Below, one piece after another: positions 5,442-14,414 of a DNA stretch of 15,706 nt; position 1 is the first letter of the stretch; every line of letters starts with the position of its first letter. Below the pieces are notes generated by a model. The model worked only from the letters and a program-made list of their open reading frames with translations. It was not told where the DNA came from and ran no database searches. A program made the position numbers and the translations under genes. Origin of the DNA: Acidobacteriota bacterium (GTDB lineage: Bacteria > Acidobacteriota > Terriglobia > UBA7540); contig JAKASC010000025.1 in the NCBI GenBank assembly GCA_021828245.1, positions 1-15,706 of the forward strand, given 5' to 3'.

Positions 5442-7394
5442 ATGTTGAGAGAAGATTCCGATGGAATAAGCCGGCGAGATTTTCTGAAGGGGGTGGGGAC
5501 CGCAGGCGGGGCTGCCGCTGCTTCGCCTCTGCTCGGGCTTGGCGCTGCGACGCCGCGGCCCGAGGCGGAGGAGTCAGACACGGTTCGATCGCACACCCCC
5601 GGCGCCATGCGCCCGCAGCAGAGCGAGTTTCGCAATCTGCTGGACCTTTCCGGTTTATGGCAGTTTCAACTCGACCCCAAAGACCAAGGCGAAAACGACC
5701 GATGGTTTAACGGCCTGCCCTCGCCCCAACCGATTCCCGTTCCTGCCAGCTGGAATGAGCTATTCGACGACGCCGCCAATTATCTTGGCTTCGCTTGGTA
5801 CGCTCTCGAGACCTGGATTCCTAAAACTTGGGATGGCCAGAGGATTTTTCTTCGCGTTTATTCGGCCACCTACGCCGCCAAAATTTGGCTCAACGGAGAA
5901 TTTGTTGGGGAGCATAAGGGCGGTCACCTGCCCTTTGCGTTCGAGATTACGCGCGGCGCGCGCCTTGGTCAATCGAACCGCATCGCCATTCGGGTGGAGA
6001 ACTTCCAAAAGCCGGACCGTGTACCGCCCGGTCCTCCCACGGGGCGGGGCCTACAATTCCTTTCCAGCTATCCTGCCACCACCTATGACTTTTTCCCCTA
6101 CGCCGGTATAGACCGGCAAGTGGCGCTCTACACCTGCCCTCCAACCCACGTTGAAGATATTACCGTCACCACGCGCATTGAAGGAAGCGACGGTTTGGTG
6201 ACCGTGGCCGCCCGCGCCACGGGCAACTGGAGCGGCAAGGGACGGGCTGAAGTAGCCACCGATGCTGGCCCGGTTACGGCGGATTTGAACTTTGAAAAAG
6301 GCGAAGCCCAAAGCGAACTGCGCTTACCCTCGGCGCATTTTTGGTCGCCCGATCATCCGCATCTCTATCGGCTTACCGTGAGCCTGCTCGAATCCGAGCG
6401 GCCTTTCGACGCCTACGCGCTCCACATCGGTGTCCGCACCATTGAGGTGCAGGGAGACCGATTGTTGTTGAATCATCAGCCGATCGTCCTCCACGGGGTG
6501 GATAAACACGAGGATTTTCCTCTCCACGGCAAGGGGCTGTGCGTCCCGCAGCTCGTGCGAGATTACCAGTTGCTGAAATGGATGGGCGTGAACGCTTACC
6601 GCACCTCGCACTATCCCTATTCGGAAGAAGCCATGGAGTTGGCCGACCGCATCGGCATTTTGATTTTGGATGAAATCCCGGCCGTGGGCTTGAACTTCAG
6701 CCGCAGCCAGCAGGACATCGAGGCCTGGACCGCGATGGCCCAAAGCCAGCTCCGTGATTTGATTGCGCGTGATAAAAATCATCCCAGTGTCATCATGTGG
6801 TCGGTGGCCAACGAGCCGGGAGCCGGCCCGCGTCGGCGCGGAGGCGGGCACAATCCGCGTGCTGTGGCGGCGGGCGGCTCTTACTTCACCAAGATGGTTG
6901 GCCTGGCGCATCAGTTGGACCCGACTCGTCCGGTTATCTTTGCCTCCGTTCAAGGCGGTCCGCGAGAATGGTTGAAATATGTGGATGTCATTGGCATCAA
7001 CCGCTACTTTGGCTGGTACTCGGACGGTGGCCGGCTCGAGTTAGCCGAGCAGTTGCTCGCCAAAGACCTCGATGCCATCCATGCCCTCTACAGCAAACCC
7101 ATCATCCTGACCGAGTTCGGCGCGGATACGATCGCGGGGTGCCACAGCTTGCCGCCTCAAATGTGGAGTGAAGATTATCAGGCCGATTTGCTCGGCCGTT
7201 ACCTGGATGTGGCCGAAAAGAGACCCTTCATGGCGGGCACGCTCGTATGGTGCTTTGCCGATTTCCGCACGGGACAAAACATCATTCGAGCCGAAGGAAT
7301 GAATCAAAAGGGCGTTTTCACTCGAGACCGGCGTCCCAAACGAGCTGCCCACCTTCTCCGGTCGCGCTGGCATCCATCAAGACCGGTGGCTTGA
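5442..7394 (+). CDS. uidA: Tat-exported glycoside hydrolase family 2 beta-glucuronidase
   Basis: This 650-residue enzyme is predicted to hydrolyse beta-D-glucuronides outside the cytoplasm. Residues 10-16 (SRRDFLK) are a textbook twin-arginine motif followed by an Ala/Gly-rich segment. The GH2 sugar-binding jelly roll (about 60-225), the immunoglobulin-like domain (about 230-330) and the TIM barrel (about 335-640) follow. GVDKHEDFPLHGKG and AYRTSHYPYSEEAMELAD match beta-glucuronidases closely. The acid/base is E458 (VANEPG) and the nucleophile is E558 (ILTEFGADT). N621 and K623 in MNQKG correspond to the Asn-x-Lys pair that holds the glucuronate carboxylate. E. coli UidA is 603 residues and cytoplasmic, so the Tat leader is a difference. 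AAGGAGG sits four bases before the ATG; a TTG one codon later has better spacing. The gene symbol reflects similarity, not proven orthology. Confidence 0.9.
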   Translation: MLREDSDGISRRDFLKGVGTAGGAAAASPLLGLGAATPRPEAEESDTVRSHTPGAMRPQQSEFRNLLDLSGLWQFQLDPKDQGENDRWFNGLPSPQPIPVPASWNELFDDAANYLGFAWYALETWIPKTWDGQRIFLRVYSATYAAKIWLNGEFVGEHKGGHLPFAFEITRGARLGQSNRIAIRVENFQKPDRVPPGPPTGRGLQFLSSYPATTYDFFPYAGIDRQVALYTCPPTHVEDITVTTRIEGSDGLVTVAARATGNWSGKGRAEVATDAGPVTADLNFEKGEAQSELRLPSAHFWSPDHPHLYRLTVSLLESERPFDAYALHIGVRTIEVQGDRLLLNHQPIVLHGVDKHEDFPLHGKGLCVPQLVRDYQLLKWMGVNAYRTSHYPYSEEAMELADRIGILILDEIPAVGLNFSRSQQDIEAWTAMAQSQLRDLIARDKNHPSVIMWSVANEPGAGPRRRGGGHNPRAVAAGGSYFTKMVGLAHQLDPTRPVIFASVQGGPREWLKYVDVIGINRYFGWYSDGGRLELAEQLLAKDLDAIHALYSKPIILTEFGADTIAGCHSLPPQMWSEDYQADLLGRYLDVAEKRPFMAGTLVWCFADFRTGQNIIRAEGMNQKGVFTRDRRPKRAAHLLRSRWHPSRPVA

Positions 7395-7547
7395 CGGTCG
7401 TTGGGGCATGGTCTAACGATCGAAGGGTCGGGAGACGCCGACGTCCCCGGCTTGTCCCGGCGTGCCGCCTGACCACGGCTCAATACCACCGCTCGGTTCC
7501 CGGGGGCTCTTAGCCCGCTCGCCCCGTCGCCTCAAGTATGAAATACT

Positions 7548-8645
7548 GTGGTCGTGACGACCGACTCGATTCAATCGAACGTGCCTCTCAAGCCTTACAC
7601 GACTTTCAAGATCGGAGGGCCGGCCCGCTTCTTTACCGAGGCTTCCACGCCCGAGCAATTCCGTCGAGCCTTTGCTTTCGCGAGAGAGCAACGGCTTCCG
7701 ATTTTCATTCTCGGAGGAGGCAGCAATATTCTGGTGAGCGACGATGGGTTTGACGGCCTGGTCGTTCATCCGGTCCGCAGTGGCTTCGAGGTCGAGGACC
7801 GCGGTGATAGCACGTTTTCCGCGTGCATTCAAGCCGGCGAGATGTGGGACCAAGCCGTAGAAAAGTCAGTGGAGCGCGAGCTGTGGGGCATTGAGAATCT
7901 CTCGCACATTCCCGGGCAGGCGGGCGCGGCTCTGGTTCAGAATATTGGTGCTTATGGGCAACAGGTCAGCGATGTTTTTGAAAGTGCCGACGTGATGGAA
8001 TTGAATACCGGCGTTGTGCGGACGCTGGGCCCCTCGGACTGCCGATTGGGCTATCGCACGAGCATTTTCAACTCCGACGCTCGAGGGAAATATCTTATTC
8101 TTTCGCTCCGCCTGCGCCTGAGCGCGTACGGTCAGCCCAACCTCACCTACCCCGACGTGCGCGAGTACTTCAGGCGACTCGGCGTCGGCACCCCCGGACT
8201 AGCGGAAATCCGCCGCGCCATCATCACGATCCGCGATCGCAAGTTCCCTTTTCCGCGCGAAGAAAGGGGAGGCAACGTTGGGTCATTCTTCAAAAACCTC
8301 CAACTCCGGCCAATGGAGTTTGAGGCGCTGCGCGCGCGCCTGGCGCGAGAGTTCGCCCCCTCGGTGCTGGAGCGATTACAAGAAATCCGCCAACGCTCGC
8401 TCTCGGATTTGATTAAGATTCCGAGCGCCTTTCTGATAGACATCTGCGGCTTAAAGGGCTTTCGAATCGGCGGCGCAGAAGTCCATCCGGGCCAACCGCT
8501 CGTCCTGATGAATTGCGGCCATGCCACGGCTCGCGACGTGCTCGCGCTCGCCCGCCACGTGCAGCAAACCGTTTACTCTCGCACAGGGATGACGCTGGCC
8601 CTGGAGCCCCAACTAGTGGGTTTCTCGGAGGAAAACCCAAATTGA
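7548..8645 (+). CDS. murB: UDP-N-acetylmuramate dehydrogenase (MurB)
   Basis: MurB is the FAD-dependent cytoplasmic enzyme that reduces UDP-N-acetylglucosamine enolpyruvate to UDP-N-acetylmuramate with NADPH in peptidoglycan synthesis. The FAD-binding part has PLKPYTTFKIGGPA at residues 12-25 and ILGGGSNILVSDDGF. NIGAYGQQV and CRLGYRTSIF resemble the E. coli (type I) enzyme. The proton-donor serine is S246 in GSFFKN and the C-terminal glutamate is E352 in LALEPQ. At 365 residues it is slightly longer than E. coli MurB (342). The start is a GTG at 7548 without a clear ribosome binding site; the GTG at 7554 is equally possible. The 153 bases upstream hold no gene. The penicillin-binding protein gene follows after 48 bases. 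Confidence 0.93.
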   Translation: MVVTTDSIQSNVPLKPYTTFKIGGPARFFTEASTPEQFRRAFAFAREQRLPIFILGGGSNILVSDDGFDGLVVHPVRSGFEVEDRGDSTFSACIQAGEMWDQAVEKSVERELWGIENLSHIPGQAGAALVQNIGAYGQQVSDVFESADVMELNTGVVRTLGPSDCRLGYRTSIFNSDARGKYLILSLRLRLSAYGQPNLTYPDVREYFRRLGVGTPGLAEIRRAIITIRDRKFPFPREERGGNVGSFFKNLQLRPMEFEALRARLAREFAPSVLERLQEIRQRSLSDLIKIPSAFLIDICGLKGFRIGGAEVHPGQPLVLMNCGHATARDVLALARHVQQTVYSRTGMTLALEPQLVGFSEENPN

Positions 8646-8670
8646 CGGGCGTGCCCTCCGCGTTTATAAT
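8642..8670 (+). promoter_or_regulatory. Near-consensus sigma70 promoter for the class A PBP gene
   Basis: TTGACG (8642-8647) and a perfect TATAAT (8665-8670) are 17 bases apart. The -35 box covers the murB stop codon (TGA, 8643-8645). The start point would be near 8677, just inside the purine-rich ribosome binding region (GAGGAAAGG, about 8675-8683) and 17 bases before the ATG, so the leader would be very short. Confidence 0.6.
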
Positions 8671-8693
8671 CAACGAGGAAAGGCATTCTGGGC

Positions 8694-11111
8694 ATGTCGG
8701 CGTCAACTCCGCTCAAACCCACGGCTCCCCCTCCCCGCCGTCCTCCGACGCCGCCGTCGAGCACGCGGAAGGTCCTGGGCCATTTTGTGTTTATCGTTTT
8801 GATTTTCCTCGCCGCCGGCGTCGGCGTGCTGGGGGGCTTGGTGTTCGTCTATTCGACGGACCTGCCGCAAATCCAGTCGCTGGAAAATTACCACCCCGAC
8901 GTCATGACCGAAGTCTATGCGGACGACGGCCAACCCATTGCTCGCTTCGCGCTCGAACGCCGAGTCATGGTGACCTACAATCAGATTCCGCCGTTGCTGC
9001 GCAATGCCGTGATCTCGGTGGAGGACCGCCACTTTGAAAGCAATTGGGGCGTGGATTTGCTGGCCATCGTGCGCGCGGGCTTGGTGGACATCATGCAGTG
9101 GCGGAAGGCCGAAGGGGCCAGCACTTTAACCCAACAACTGGCGCGCATGCTTTTTCTTTCGAGCGAGAAAACCTTTCGCCGGAAGTTCCGTGAAGTCCTA
9201 CTGGCCATTCAGATTGAGCGGCATTTCACCAAACCGCAAATCTTCACCATGTACGCCAACCAAGTGGATTTGGGCTCCGGCAACTACGGTTTTCAGGCTG
9301 CCTCTGAATTCTTTTTTGGCAAACCCATCAGTCAATTGACGCTACCGGAAGCAGCCCTGCTGGCCGGCTTGCCGCGCTCGCCCACCTATTATTCGCCGAT
9401 CCTGCATCCTCATCACGCTTTGGAGCGCCGCAATGAAGTGCTGGCCGCCATGCTCGAGAATGGCAAAATTACGCGCGCCCAATATTTGCAGGCTCGTCGT
9501 GCTCCTCTCGGCCTCCACATTCAACATTGGAACAACAATCTAGCTCCCTACTTTGTGGAAGAGGTCCGCCAATTTCTGGAGAATAGATACGGCGCTCGCG
9601 TCGTGGAAACCAAGGGGCTGCAGGTTTACACGACGCTTGACGTGAAGCTTCAAAAACTGGCGACCCACGCTCTGCGGCAGGGATTGCGCGACTATGACAA
9701 GCGGCACGGCTGGCGCGGCCCCAAGCTCAACATTCTCAAGACGCCGGTGCTCCTCCGGAACGGCCGGCCCGCTACGCTTCAAACATATGTCAACCCGGAC
9801 TGGCGCCATCGAATTCGAGCCGGCAAGTTGGTCCATGGCCTGGTGATGAGCGTTCGGCCCGGTTATGCGACGGTGCGGTTCGGCCATCTGACGGCGCGGC
9901 TGTTGCCGCCGGACTTCGCTTGGACCGGCATTTCTGACCCGCGGCAAATCTTTCACCCGGGCGATGTGGACCTCTTCCGAATTCACAAAATCTCCGGCCA
10001 GACGGCGCAGGCGACGCTCGACCAAACGCCGGCCGTGCAAGGCGCGATTGTCGTCATTGACAACGCCACCGGAGAGGTTCGCGCCATGGTGGGCGGCTAC
10101 AGCTTTGCCACCAGCAAGTTCAACCGCGCCACGCAGGCGCTGCGCCAAGTAGGATCTTCCTTCAAAATCTATGTCTATGCCCAGGCTTTACTCGACGGCA
10201 TGTCTCCTTTCGACACCATTCTCGATGCCCCCGTGAGTTTCCAAACCGTTTCGGGGGTTTGGTCGCCCCACGACTACGATTACAAATACGAAGGCCGGAT
10301 TACGCTCCTTCGGGCCTTGGCAGAATCGCGCAACGTTCCCGCGGTCAAGCTGCTGCGCCGCGTGGGTATCCACAACGTGATTCACCTGTGCCGCGAGTTT
10401 GGCATCACTTCGCATTTGGTCCCGGACCTACCTTTGGCTCTGGGCGCCTCGGATCTCACGCTGCTTGAGCATGCCTCGGCGTTCAGCACTTTCCCCGACG
10501 ATGGCGTCCACATTGCCCCGCGGATGATTCTCCGCGTGACCGACTACCATGGCCGGGTCTTGGATAATTTTCCTCCCCAGGTCACCGACGTGCTGCCGGC
10601 CGGCGTGGCGCGTCTGGAGACGTCCATGCTGCGGCAGGTCTTCATGTCCGGCACGGCGGTGCGCGCCCGCGCTTTGGCGGAAAAGTATCCGCTCGCCGGC
10701 AAAACCGGCACCACCAACAATTGGACCGATGCTTGGTTTCTTGGTTTCTCGCCGTCGCTGACCTGCGGCGTGTGGGTAGGTTACGATGACGACCGCTCGC
10801 TCGGGCCGGGCGAAGAAGGCTCACATGTGGCCCTGCCGATTTGGGTGGATTTCATGAGCCACGCGCTCGCCGGCCAGCCCGCTCAGCATTTCCCGGACTC
10901 GCCTTTGCTGACCAATCCCGAGCAGGTGCAGGAAATCCTCGCCAGCGCGGGGCCCGCCGGGTTGCCTTCCACAACCTCCTTGGCCTCGGCGCCTGCCACA
11001 ACCATCGGCGGTTCCCCCTTGCCGGCAAACACCAATCTTCCTTCATCACCACCGCCTCCGGCGGCCACGACCGTTCCCGCGCCGGCTTCGCCTCGCCAGG
11101 CGGCCCCGTGA
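8694..11111 (+). CDS. Class A penicillin-binding protein (PBP1A family, transglycosylase/transpeptidase)
   Basis: This 805-residue bifunctional enzyme polymerises and cross-links peptidoglycan at the outer face of the inner membrane. A proline-rich cytoplasmic tail (1-25) is followed by one membrane segment (about 27-52). The GT51 domain has catalytic E110 in SVEDRHF, GASTLTQQLARML, and RKFREVLLAIQIER. An OB-like inserted region (about 360-450, LVMSVRPGYATVRF) precedes the transpeptidase. Its motifs are SSFK with S488 and K491, SRN at 545-547 and KTGTTNNWTDAWF with K670. The last 60 residues (746-805) are an Ala/Pro/Thr/Ser-rich linker-like tail with no recognised domain. It follows murB directly but has a promoter of its own. 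It is equivalent in role to mrcA/pbp1A genes, but I cannot decide which paralogue it is. Confidence 0.93.
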   Translation: MSASTPLKPTAPPPRRPPTPPSSTRKVLGHFVFIVLIFLAAGVGVLGGLVFVYSTDLPQIQSLENYHPDVMTEVYADDGQPIARFALERRVMVTYNQIPPLLRNAVISVEDRHFESNWGVDLLAIVRAGLVDIMQWRKAEGASTLTQQLARMLFLSSEKTFRRKFREVLLAIQIERHFTKPQIFTMYANQVDLGSGNYGFQAASEFFFGKPISQLTLPEAALLAGLPRSPTYYSPILHPHHALERRNEVLAAMLENGKITRAQYLQARRAPLGLHIQHWNNNLAPYFVEEVRQFLENRYGARVVETKGLQVYTTLDVKLQKLATHALRQGLRDYDKRHGWRGPKLNILKTPVLLRNGRPATLQTYVNPDWRHRIRAGKLVHGLVMSVRPGYATVRFGHLTARLLPPDFAWTGISDPRQIFHPGDVDLFRIHKISGQTAQATLDQTPAVQGAIVVIDNATGEVRAMVGGYSFATSKFNRATQALRQVGSSFKIYVYAQALLDGMSPFDTILDAPVSFQTVSGVWSPHDYDYKYEGRITLLRALAESRNVPAVKLLRRVGIHNVIHLCREFGITSHLVPDLPLALGASDLTLLEHASAFSTFPDDGVHIAPRMILRVTDYHGRVLDNFPPQVTDVLPAGVARLETSMLRQVFMSGTAVRARALAEKYPLAGKTGTTNNWTDAWFLGFSPSLTCGVWVGYDDDRSLGPGEEGSHVALPIWVDFMSHALAGQPAQHFPDSPLLTNPEQVQEILASAGPAGLPSTTSLASAPATTIGGSPLPANTNLPSSPPPPAATTVPAPASPRQAAP

Positions 11112-11273
11112 CAGGTTCCCGCACAAATTTCTGAAAGCCGCCGCTCGCGCCCGTAAGCACTCCGTCAGGATTAGCGCGTTAATTAACAACGATGCTCCCA
11201 TGGGACGCCACTCCGCGGCTGCCTCCCCATGCTCGACCACCTTCCGAGCGGCATGGCCGCAAGGCAAGCTGAT

Positions 11274-12263
11274 TCATCGTTTCCGAAAATGATCGTAACC
11301 CAGGGGTTCAAGCGGAACCGCTTGGCCATCCTCTCGAACCAACCGTAATTCGCGCGAGGCCGTGATGGTGCCGAGACAATGGATGGGAATGCCCTGAAAG
11401 GACCGCTGCAACCGGCGAGCTTTGCTCGGCGGTACCGTAAACAAAAGTTGGTAGTCCTCGCCTCCGTGCAGCGCCAGATCCTCGGCCATCTCTCGGGGAA
11501 CCCCCACCGGGCCGGGAATTTGCCTTTCCACAATCCGCGCGCCTACGCCGCTTGCCTTGGCGATTCGTGAAAGGTCCAGGGCAAAACCATCGCTCACGTC
11601 TATTGCAGCCGACGCTATCCGGTGGCGAGAAAGAAACCGTCCTAGCGCGCACTGCGGCTGCGGGTAGAGGTGCGCTTCAATCGCCGCCGCCCGATGTTTC
11701 TGGCTCAAGTTCCGTTCCAGCACTCGCCGGGGATGTCGCAGGCATCGCAAACCGAGTTCCGACAGCCCCAGCCGCCCGCTGACATAAATCAAATCCCCTG
11801 CTCTCGCACCGGATCGGGTGAGGGAGTAACCTCGCTTGACTTCTCCCACCACGGTGATGTCAATCGCCGCACGGTCTTTCACCCGCGCCGTATCCCCGCC
11901 GATCACCCTGACCCTAAAGCGCTCAGCCAGCGCTGCTAAACCCTTGTAAAACTCTTCCAGCCACCGGCGTGTCAGCTTGTTCGAGATGGCCAACGAGACA
12001 AGCGCAAAACACGGCGCTCCGCCCATCGCCGCAATGTCACTCAGCGAGCGGGCGAGCGCCCGATGCCCCACAACCTTCGGCGAATGCCACCGCGCGGAGA
12101 AATGCACGCCTTCGATGGAAAGGTCCGCGGTGAGCAAGCAGTCGAAGTCGCCTCGGATTCGCACGACCGCTGCGTCATCGCCAATTCCTACCGGTGCGGA
12201 GAGCCCAGCCGATGGCAGCCGCTTTTGAAGCCAGCGAACAAATTCGTCCTCGTTATGGAACAT
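11274..12263 (-). CDS. thiL: Thiamine-monophosphate kinase (ThiL)
   Basis: ThiL phosphorylates thiamine monophosphate with ATP to the cofactor thiamine diphosphate. The 329-residue protein shows the AIR synthase-like fold and the family motifs in order: the metal/ATP motif GIGDDAAVV (about residues 27-35), LLTADLSIEGVHF, GHRALARSLSDIAAMGG, the GGDTARVKD loop, ITVVGEV, AAIDVSDGFALDL and LHGGEDYQLLF. Length is normal for the family. It begins MFHNEDEF, close to the usual position of the N-terminal helix, although the ribosome binding site is weak. It converges on the PBP gene; the 162 bases between them hold no gene. No other thiamine genes and no TPP riboswitch are seen near it. Confidence 0.93.
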   Translation of the reverse strand: MFHNEDEFVRWLQKRLPSAGLSAPVGIGDDAAVVRIRGDFDCLLTADLSIEGVHFSARWHSPKVVGHRALARSLSDIAAMGGAPCFALVSLAISNKLTRRWLEEFYKGLAALAERFRVRVIGGDTARVKDRAAIDITVVGEVKRGYSLTRSGARAGDLIYVSGRLGLSELGLRCLRHPRRVLERNLSQKHRAAAIEAHLYPQPQCALGRFLSRHRIASAAIDVSDGFALDLSRIAKASGVGARIVERQIPGPVGVPREMAEDLALHGGEDYQLLFTVPPSKARRLQRSFQGIPIHCLGTITASRELRLVREDGQAVPLEPLGYDHFRKR

Positions 12264-12825
12264 GATTCATCCGTTTTCCACTCATCTGCAAAGGACGCTC
12301 TGCCATTCCCATCTCACGCATAATAATGGCGGCCGGTGCTCGCTCGGTTCGAAATTGCCAGCTCACCACCCTGTAGCTATCTTCACGCCTCGAAACAGCC
12401 CGCATTCCCGAGCGATCATAGTATATATTCCACCCTGCAGGGGCAACGGGCCACTCTTCCCCCTAGCGACGAGCCGGTATTACTAAATTGAATAACAGCA
12501 GCCATAAGCAAGCATCTGCCAGTCGGTCCGTCCTGAGCGAGCCGGTCATATCAACACTCTGCACCGGCTGCCCGGCGAAGCCGCCGAACACCTGACGGTG
12601 GGCCGTGGGCAGTTTCAATCCTCTGCGGCACCCGCGCTTGCAACCAGGTAGCACTTTCAGGCAATCTCATAGAATGTAACGGCCTTTTCTGTTCGGCTGA
12701 AAACTCATTGGAGACATCAAGAATCCTATGATGGCCGACAATCGTCAGTTACGTGTCAGCCGCCGCGGAGGCCGATACAGCAGCAGGTACTCAAGCAGCC
12801 CGCAAATTTCAACGAGGGGTAACGC
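12264..12825. other. 562-base intergenic stretch without a supported gene
   Basis: This divergent region between thiL and the FG-GAP gene contains only short open frames with no family resemblance (for example a 63-codon one on the minus strand at 12463-12654). An AT-rich patch around 12418-12432 could supply a minus-strand -10 for thiL, with TTGCCC 17 bases before TACTAT, but the match is weak. GAGGGG before the ATG at 12826 is the ribosome binding site of the next gene. No tRNA, repeat or clear terminator is visible. Confidence 0.5.
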
Positions 12826-14112
12826 ATGTGGGTCAGCTCTCAACGATCGAATGGCAAAACAAGACGTGAGTTTCTGCGTGGCGCGTTGGGTTGGACAGCG
12901 GCCATGGCCGTGAGCACTCGCGTGAGAGGGCAAAATCCACTTGCGGCAACGGGCAGGCCGCCGGTTCAATGGAAAGCACACCTCGTGGCGTCCATCCCCG
13001 AGGGCTACCAAGTGGCCGTGGCCGATGTAAATGGCGATGGGAAGCCGGATATCCTGGCCCTGAGCTCAGGAAGAAACATCGTGGCGTGGTACGAAAACCC
13101 CTCCTGGAAAGCCCATACCATTACCTCGGCGACCCGCGCGAACATCGCTCTTGCGCCGCTGTTTAAGCCGGAGTATCCGGCCCAAGGCGTCGCGCTGGCG
13201 AGCGACTTTGATTTGCGCCGCACGGACGTCGGTGGAAACCTCTGGTGGGCAACGCCAGCGGCTTCTCCGCAAAATTCGTGGCAGCTATCGTTCATTTCCA
13301 GTATTCCGACCTCGCATCGCCTCCGTTGGGCTGACCTCGATGGCCGCGGACAGTTGGAGTTGGTGGATGTACCCCTCGTCGGCGCAGGCGCCACCCCCCC
13401 GGACTACAATGTGGGAGCGCCCATCACGTGGTTTCAAATGCCCCACGGTTTTCTCACGCCGCACGCCTCAAGCCGAGACGAGGAGAACGCGGTGTGGTTC
13501 CCCTACCTCATTGACGACTCCTTGACCGTCGTGCATGGAGCGCTTGTGATGGACTGGAACGGCGACCGGCGGGACGAATTGCTCACGGCCAGCTTTGAAG
13601 GCGTTACCCTTTTTGAGAGCACCGGCCAGGTGCCCAACCTGAATTGGAGCCGAATCCATCTGGTCTCCGGGGACCAGACGCCCGGCCCGCGCCGTGGCGC
13701 CAGCGAAATCGGCGTCGGAAAGGTCGCCGGCCGCCGCTTCCTAGCTACCATCGAGCCCTGGCACGGCGAGCAAGTGGTCGTCTATACCATGCCGCCCGAT
13801 GATTCCTCCGGCTTGATTTGGAATCGTCATGTGATTGATGATTCCTTTCACAGCGGCCATGCCCTGGCCTGCGGAGACCTGGACGGCGACGGTAACGATG
13901 AAATTGTGGCCGGCTACCGCGGGCCTGGGACCAGCCTTTACGTCTATTACCCGGCGGACCGTTCGGGCGGGCGTTGGGAGCGTCAGTTGCTCGACGACAA
14001 GATGGCGGCCTCGTGCGCCGTCCTCGCCGACATCAACGGTGACGGCCGATTGGACGTCGTGGCCATTGGCTCCTCGACCGCAAACGTCAAATGGTACGAA
14101 AACTTGGGATGA
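12826..14112 (+). CDS. Tat-exported FG-GAP/VCBS repeat beta-propeller protein
   Basis: This 428-residue protein is predicted to be exported folded. TRREFLRG with R13/R14 is a twin-arginine motif, followed by an Ala-rich segment. Asp-rich calcium-binding-like loops typical of FG-GAP blades start at D67 (DVNGDGKPD), D170 (DLDGRGQLE), D243 (DWNGDRRDE), D351 (DLDGDGNDE) and D402 (DINGDGRLD); two of them are degenerate. Spacing suggests a whole seven-bladed propeller with no other domain. The segment IEPWHGEQVVVY and the HALACGDLDGDGNDEIVAGYRGPG part remind me of the propeller of aldos-2-ulose dehydratase-type proteins, so a sugar-related enzyme is possible but unproven. GAGGGG lies about eight bases before the ATG. 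It converges on the HTH gene with a 38-base gap. Confidence 0.8.
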   Translation: MWVSSQRSNGKTRREFLRGALGWTAAMAVSTRVRGQNPLAATGRPPVQWKAHLVASIPEGYQVAVADVNGDGKPDILALSSGRNIVAWYENPSWKAHTITSATRANIALAPLFKPEYPAQGVALASDFDLRRTDVGGNLWWATPAASPQNSWQLSFISSIPTSHRLRWADLDGRGQLELVDVPLVGAGATPPDYNVGAPITWFQMPHGFLTPHASSRDEENAVWFPYLIDDSLTVVHGALVMDWNGDRRDELLTASFEGVTLFESTGQVPNLNWSRIHLVSGDQTPGPRRGASEIGVGKVAGRRFLATIEPWHGEQVVVYTMPPDDSSGLIWNRHVIDDSFHSGHALACGDLDGDGNDEIVAGYRGPGTSLYVYYPADRSGGRWERQLLDDKMAASCAVLADINGDGRLDVVAIGSSTANVKWYENLG

Positions 14113-14150
14113 TTCCAGTCGCCTCTGACAGCCCCCATGTTGCGTTGAGT

Positions 14151-14414
14151 CTAAAGCGCTTCCCCGTTGAGGCATTTGCGGATAATTTCCTCAACCTCGC
14201 GCCAAGGAACATAAATCCGCGTGCCCACACGCAAAGAATAGGCTCGGCCGCTCTCCAGCCAGCGATAAAAGGTTGAACGAGCAAGACGCCCACCCGTCCG
14301 CTGGCGGAGAATATGCCAAGCCCGCGAAGGAGACAGTAACGGACCTTGCGCCGAGAGGCGGTAGGCTTTCTCCTGGCCCGCATCAACACGAGAACCTTGA
14401 GTGATGGCTTCCAA
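14151..14414 (-). CDS. Small HTH DNA-binding protein, excisionase/MerR-like
   Basis: This 87-residue protein has a winged helix-turn-helix of the excisionase (HTH_17) type. Residues 28-53 (SPSRAWHILRQRT to STFYRWLESG) form the HTH, and residues 60-70 (SLRVGTRIYVP) form the wing that usually reads R-x-G-x-x-x-x-(I/V)P. A C-terminal helix WREVEEIIRKCL follows. The HTH helices are separated by a longer linker than in most relatives. The start is a TTG at 14414, because AGGTG lies five bases upstream and an in-frame TGA stands at 14418-14420. Such proteins act as recombination directionality factors or as small regulators; no integrase is visible here. It is co-oriented with the Cys/His gene 207 bases upstream. 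That gap holds no supported gene. Confidence 0.7.
   Translation of the reverse strand: MEAITQGSRVDAGQEKAYRLSAQGPLLSPSRAWHILRQRTGGRLARSTFYRWLESGRAYSLRVGTRIYVPWREVEEIIRKCLNGEAL

Noticed and set aside
6324..6953. 209-codon antisense frame across the beta-glucuronidase gene
   Set aside because: It opposes well-conserved catalytic motifs of the real gene and has non-protein-like composition.
7435..7463. Inverted repeat ACGCCG / CGGCGT between the glucuronidase and murB genes as a terminator
   Set aside because: The 6-bp stem has a 17-base loop and no following T run. Such matches are expected by chance in GC-rich DNA.
9540..10148. 202-codon antisense frame across the PBP gene
   Set aside because: It lies within the penicillin-binding protein coding region and shows no domain.
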